Shown piece by piece: positions 21,984 to 25,203 of a stretch of DNA of 25,203 nucleotides. The DNA comes from Paramarasmius palmivorus (Eukaryota > Basidiomycota > Agaricomycetes > Agaricales > Marasmiaceae): the NCBI GenBank assembly GCA_037176845.1, contig JAYKXP010000334.1:1-25203 (forward strand), in the 5' to 3' direction. Made by a program: the position numbers and the translations under genes. The stretch's first letter is position 1; each line of letters starts with the position of its first letter. Under the pieces are notes generated by a model that did no database searches, was not told the DNA's origin, and saw nothing but the letters and a program-made list of their open reading frames with translations.

Positions 21984-22610
21984 ACAGATCTCTGTTACAT
22001 GTGCATATACTTCAAACTGGGAGCTTTCAAATCAGACTTTCACGCAAGGATAAAGTCACAACAGGCTGAATTTATGGAATGTCACTATAAGCCCATGTAT
22101 TATTATATCAATTATAAACAGAGGCATTACATTGATTGCTAACAGACATTACTGAGTTGAGTACATGGGACAACGAAACTACAGGTGACTATAAGTACAG
22201 ACTAATAGTGAGGCTTGGAGATAGTACTAGTGGGTATGAAATTGTAAAGCCGACGGAGAAGAGTGAGTAATAAACGGAGCCAATGGCTGCAGCATGGCAC
22301 GGTGTGGTGATGGAAATATTGTGGGCGGACCAAGTGTCGAGTTGGGAGCATTGAATATTGAGAGGTGGTGTCAGGGGTGTTGATTGTGGAGGAACGTACC
22401 AAGGAAAGTGTTGAAAGGTGCGTCGTGGGCTTGTCGAGGACGTCTGGTGTGTCGAGGGAGTCGAAGGGAGTGCCAGATGATGGAAGAAGTCAAGGACGCG
22501 TGAGAATCCCTGATGAGCTGGCAGCGCCATAAAGCTTGAGCGCTCCGCTAGGCTTGTGACGTTGGATCTGGTCCGGTACCTCTGTTGGTGACATAAAAAA
22601 TACTCGGTCC
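21984..22610 (+). repeat. Left arm of the inverted repeat
   Basis: Pairs with 22895-23520. The most similar part is the inner third. Its minus strand reads ALPAHQGFSRVLDFF, mirrored on the plus strand of the other arm; this follows from the repeat and is not evidence of a gene. Confidence 0.6.
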
Positions 22611-22894
22611 AGATTGTAACAGCGCTGTCAGAGCCTGACGGAGAGCTCAGAGCCTGTCCAAGGTACTTAAAAAACCAAGGCGCTTAAATTTGAGAGGGAA
22701 AAGCTAAGCGCCTCATTGGCGCCGGAGCTGGAGCCAAGTGTCAGTCTTCTGTAGAGCTTATTTATAACATCTAACAAATTTATTAGTTGAATAGCTCTAA
22801 ATAGTCGAAATTTGAGGATCTGAAAAATAATGTAGGAGTATGGTACTATCTGTTATTGGCACTACGCACTGAAGGAACAGGTACTTCATGTTTG
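22611..22894. other. Central spacer of the inverted repeat, with a small hairpin
   Basis: Unique sequence between the arms. GGCGCTTA (22679-22686) and TAAGCGCC (22705-22712) form an 8-bp perfect stem around an 18-base loop, preceded by a run of A. AT-rich on the right side. No gene seen. Confidence 0.5.
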
Positions 22895-23520
22895 TTGGCC
22901 GAGGATTATTACTTCATAGCCTAGGTACCGGTCTGGATCATGATGTCTGCGCGGAGCGCTCAAGCTTTACGGCGCTGCCAGCTCATCAGGGATTCTCACG
23001 CGCCCTTGACTTCTTTCCCCATCATCTGGCACTCCCTTCGACTCCCTCGACACACCTCGCAGCCTCAACCAGCCCTCAACACACCCCTCAACACTTCCCT
23101 CAACTCCTGACAACATCCTTCAACCTACAATGGTCCCCAACAATTTACTATCTCCCTCGACACTCAGTCCACCCGAAACATTCCAATCATCACTCCGGCC
23201 AGCCGTCATCTGCAGTTGTTGCCATGCCAAACCCATTGACTCCACAATTTCTTCCACACCATTTCTAACCTACCATTACCTATAATCACCTGTAGTTAAT
23301 TCCATTGTTTCTTTTACTCAACCTAACTAAACCTAGTACCTGTTAGCTATCATTACCCTTAATCTTAGTATCCAATATCACTCTATCCATGTATAAGCTA
23401 GGATAATACATAGGTCTTTTATGAACATTTTGGGAATTCAGGCCATCGTGATTTATCCTTGCGTGAAAGTCTTCTGAGAACTCCCAATTTGATGTGTGTG
23501 CACATGGGACAGAGATCTGT
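22895..23520 (-). repeat. Right arm of the inverted repeat
   Basis: Reverse-complement partner of 21984-22610. An open plus-strand frame at 22888-23268 is low-complexity (Ser/Thr/Pro/His-rich) and reflects CTC/CAAC-rich sequence. Confidence 0.6.
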
Positions 23521-23626
23521 ACCGTTGTGAGGCTTATAAAACGCTTGTGAACGAGCGAAATAATATGCCAAGTTGTGCGAGCGGGGTTCGACGTTGTCAA
23601 AGGATCCGTACAATCGACACAAGAAA

Positions 23627-23646
23627 TCAACTAGCACACTAGTTGA
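23627..23646. repeat. Perfect 8-bp palindrome with 4-base loop
   Basis: TCAACTAG, CACA, CTAGTTGA. Confidence 0.7.
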
Positions 23647-23850
23647 ACGTCTACAAATCACTAGGACACAAGGGAAGTGTACGAGCGATGAATGAAACAA
23701 TGTAATATGATAATATAGTCTCGATATGATCAAGACAACGCGAGCCAACCTATAAACCTATCTATAACTATTCCTATACGTTCCTATGACGCAAAATAAC
23801 CTATCGAACCCAACAAGGGTAAAGACCTATTGTTCCTATGAAGGCTATGG

Positions 23851-23915
23851 TTACACTAGTCGAACTAGCACGACAACCAAAGGCACTGATTACACTAGTC
23901 GAACTAGCACGACAA
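23851..23915. repeat. Direct repeat of 26 bp, two identical copies
   Basis: The copies are at 23851-23876 and 23890-23915 (period 39), starting TTACACTAGTCG and ending GCACGACAA. Each contains CTAG..CTAG. Confidence 0.85.
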
Positions 23916-23931
23916 TCAGGCCACCTATAAG

Positions 23932-24016
23932 CTAGTGGGGCTCCACACTAAGCTTTAACGACACTGGTGGGGCTCCACACCAAGTGAAAAGAGGGATCTA
24001 GTGGGGCTCCACACTA
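23932..24016. repeat. Three spaced 19-bp hairpin-forming repeats
   Basis: CTAGTGGGGCTCCACACTA at 23932-23950 and 23998-24016, and a variant starting CTGGTGGGG at 23964-23982 (period 32-34). Arms CTAGTG/CACTA(G) can pair; the variant changes to CTGGTG/CACCA. Confidence 0.8.
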
Positions 24017-25203
24017 GTCCAGAAACAATCAATCCTATGCAAGAGACTAGACGCGCTAGCTCTGTCCTATGGGTATCTCAAAGTTCTAATTTCACGACTC
24101 TAGTTCAATATAGAGAAGGGCTTTTCAAGGTTTTATTTTCTAAGTTATTGTTCTAGGCACACGTCGCCTCTATGGTCAACGATAGAAGTCAAAAACTTTG
24201 CTATTGAGCTCTAGGGCTACGTATATAGCGGGGTAATTGCTTGAGAGCTTCCTAGGGGAAACCCTGCTGCTTATATACCCGCGAGCGTACATATTTTACA
24301 TATAAGTGAAAGTGGACACGATAAAGTAATAGTAACTATGCAAGAAACAAGAACGAGGAGAGGATTCTGTCCATATGAAGTAAGTATCTACCAGAAAAGG
24401 AAGGTTTGGATATATATTGGTCGGAATTCGACATTATTTTGCAGGACTGCGAGTCATATTACTTTTTGGTTGCTAAGAAGTGGCGCGCGGAGGCGCTGTT
24501 CCGCATGGCGCGTTTCGGATATCGGTGCCAGGACATAGTTATTCCGCTCGGAACTTGCTAGGAGTCCGATCTCGACCGAAACGCTTCGGATTCGTACCCG
24601 AGGAAGGTGGGCTCTATGCCCTTGTAGTTCTATATTATATTTTCTATGTCCTAGGACAGTCCTGGCACAGAATCCTATCTGTTTCCTTGTTATAGGACTA
24701 TATGTCCCTCACTAGTGCCCGTACTAGCAGTAGGAATCCCAACTCGAAGCTCGAGGGATATTCCGATCGATAGGGAAAGCTGTTAAGCTCCCATATGGTC
24801 CTCGTATCGATGACCCGGTTACTCGGACATTTCTAATCCAGGTAACTCTGCTCTCGGAGGTGACTCGCACCTCCAGCTTCTACCGTATTTGGTATATAGC
24901 TCTGATTCGTCCCCTAGGGTCCTCCTACGCTGTGGTAGTTGTTCCTCGTTCACTATCCCATCTCATATGTCCCATAGCGCGAGTATAGTGTAGCCATATG
25001 ACCTACTAGGAAGTCTACCATGTACAGTAGCATGTCCTCGTAAGGTTCCAGCCTGGTAATAGAGTATAGATACGGTCTACAGGTTTCAACGCGTACCCTA
25101 GCGCAATCATATAGGGCTAACGACGACATCAACGTCTATGCGCGCGCAGCTAGTATTCACTACGCAGTGCATACCTATCTTATTCTTCGTCATATGCGCA
25201 CTA

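Larger units (their letters stand above)
21984..23520. mobile_element. Long imperfect inverted repeat, possible foldback element
   Basis: The outer ends are ACAGATCTCTGT at 21984-21995 and its exact reverse complement at 23509-23520. Similarity of the two halves continues inward: ACTTTCACGCAAGGATAAA near 22038-22056 against 23453-23470, CTACAGGTGA(C/T)TATA near 22180 against about 23290, and a long, nearly perfect core at about 22440-22550 against 22950-23065. It fades near 22610 and 22895. No transposase is encoded and no clear target-site duplication was found at the ends. Two oppositely oriented copies of one repeat are an equal possibility. Confidence 0.65.
23521..25203. repeat. Gene-free repetitive region, possible LTR/leader of another retroelement
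   Basis: There is no credible reading frame on either strand. The sequence has many CTAG-centred words, direct repeats (23851-23915), hairpin repeats (23932-24016) and a perfect palindrome (23627-23646). On the minus strand a TATATAA at 24277-24271 lies in a context like an LTR promoter. This suggests a retroelement LTR and leader in minus orientation, cut at 23520 by the inverted repeat. Neither LTR ends nor a primer site could be fixed, so the class is open. Confidence 0.4.

Noticed and set aside
22888..23268. Plus-strand frame of 126 codons in the right arm
   Set aside because: Low-complexity Ser/Thr/Pro/His sequence within an inverted repeat; the mirror frame exists on the other strand of the left arm.
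21984..23520. DNA transposon with its own transposase
   Set aside because: No transposase-like frame and no clear target-site duplication at the ends.
23851..24016. CRISPR-like spaced repeats
   Set aside because: Only two or three copies, spacers of 13-15 bases, eukaryotic context and retroelement-like surroundings.

Overview
The window looks like nuclear DNA of a basidiomycete fungus, probably an Agaricomycete. This is inferred from multi-exon genes with introns of 48-63 nt, a multi-pass membrane protein family that I associate with mushroom-forming fungi, a Copia-type LTR element, and much decayed intergenic repeat. No bacterial-type operons, rRNA, tRNA or CRISPR arrays were recognised.

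From 1 to about 21,900 the window is a tandem array of units about 5.4-6.2 kb long. Read on the minus strand, a full unit has three parts: (i) a poorly conserved block of about 1.5-2.2 kb (1-1500, 5717-7920, 11270-13045, and 17055-21850 split by a transposon); (ii) an upstream module with coding-like conservation but in-frame stops (4450-5715, 10720-11230, 15840-17050); and (iii) a four-exon gene for a membrane protein (2127-3987, 8302-10229, 13677-15447). I rebuilt the three genes by comparing the copies. Every intron junction was placed where GT/AG signals and reading frame agree. The products are 565, 586 and 537 aa, with conserved GW..(A/S)H.F motifs, a WW(N/D)KPLRVR motif and a C-terminal QW/RWT.FIPH(I/F)G. 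Genes 1 and 3 are the closer pair; gene 2 has a different second intron position and a longer acidic loop. The biochemical function is unknown.

The fourth block (17055-21850) carries no gene. A young LTR retrotransposon (18178-20751) is inserted in it. It has 411-bp LTRs differing at one base, a GTTTA target-site duplication, a primer site complementary to the anticodon arm of initiator tRNA-Met, and only a Gag gene with a CCHC knuckle. No protease, integrase, reverse transcriptase or RNase H is present, so it is a gag-only non-autonomous element that would need enzymes in trans.

To the right, 21984-23520 is a long imperfect inverted repeat (arms about 620 bp) sitting where a fourth gene would be expected. 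From 23521 to 25203 the sequence has no credible gene. It is rich in short palindromes and direct repeats and looks like LTR or leader sequence of another retroelement in minus orientation, though I could not classify it.
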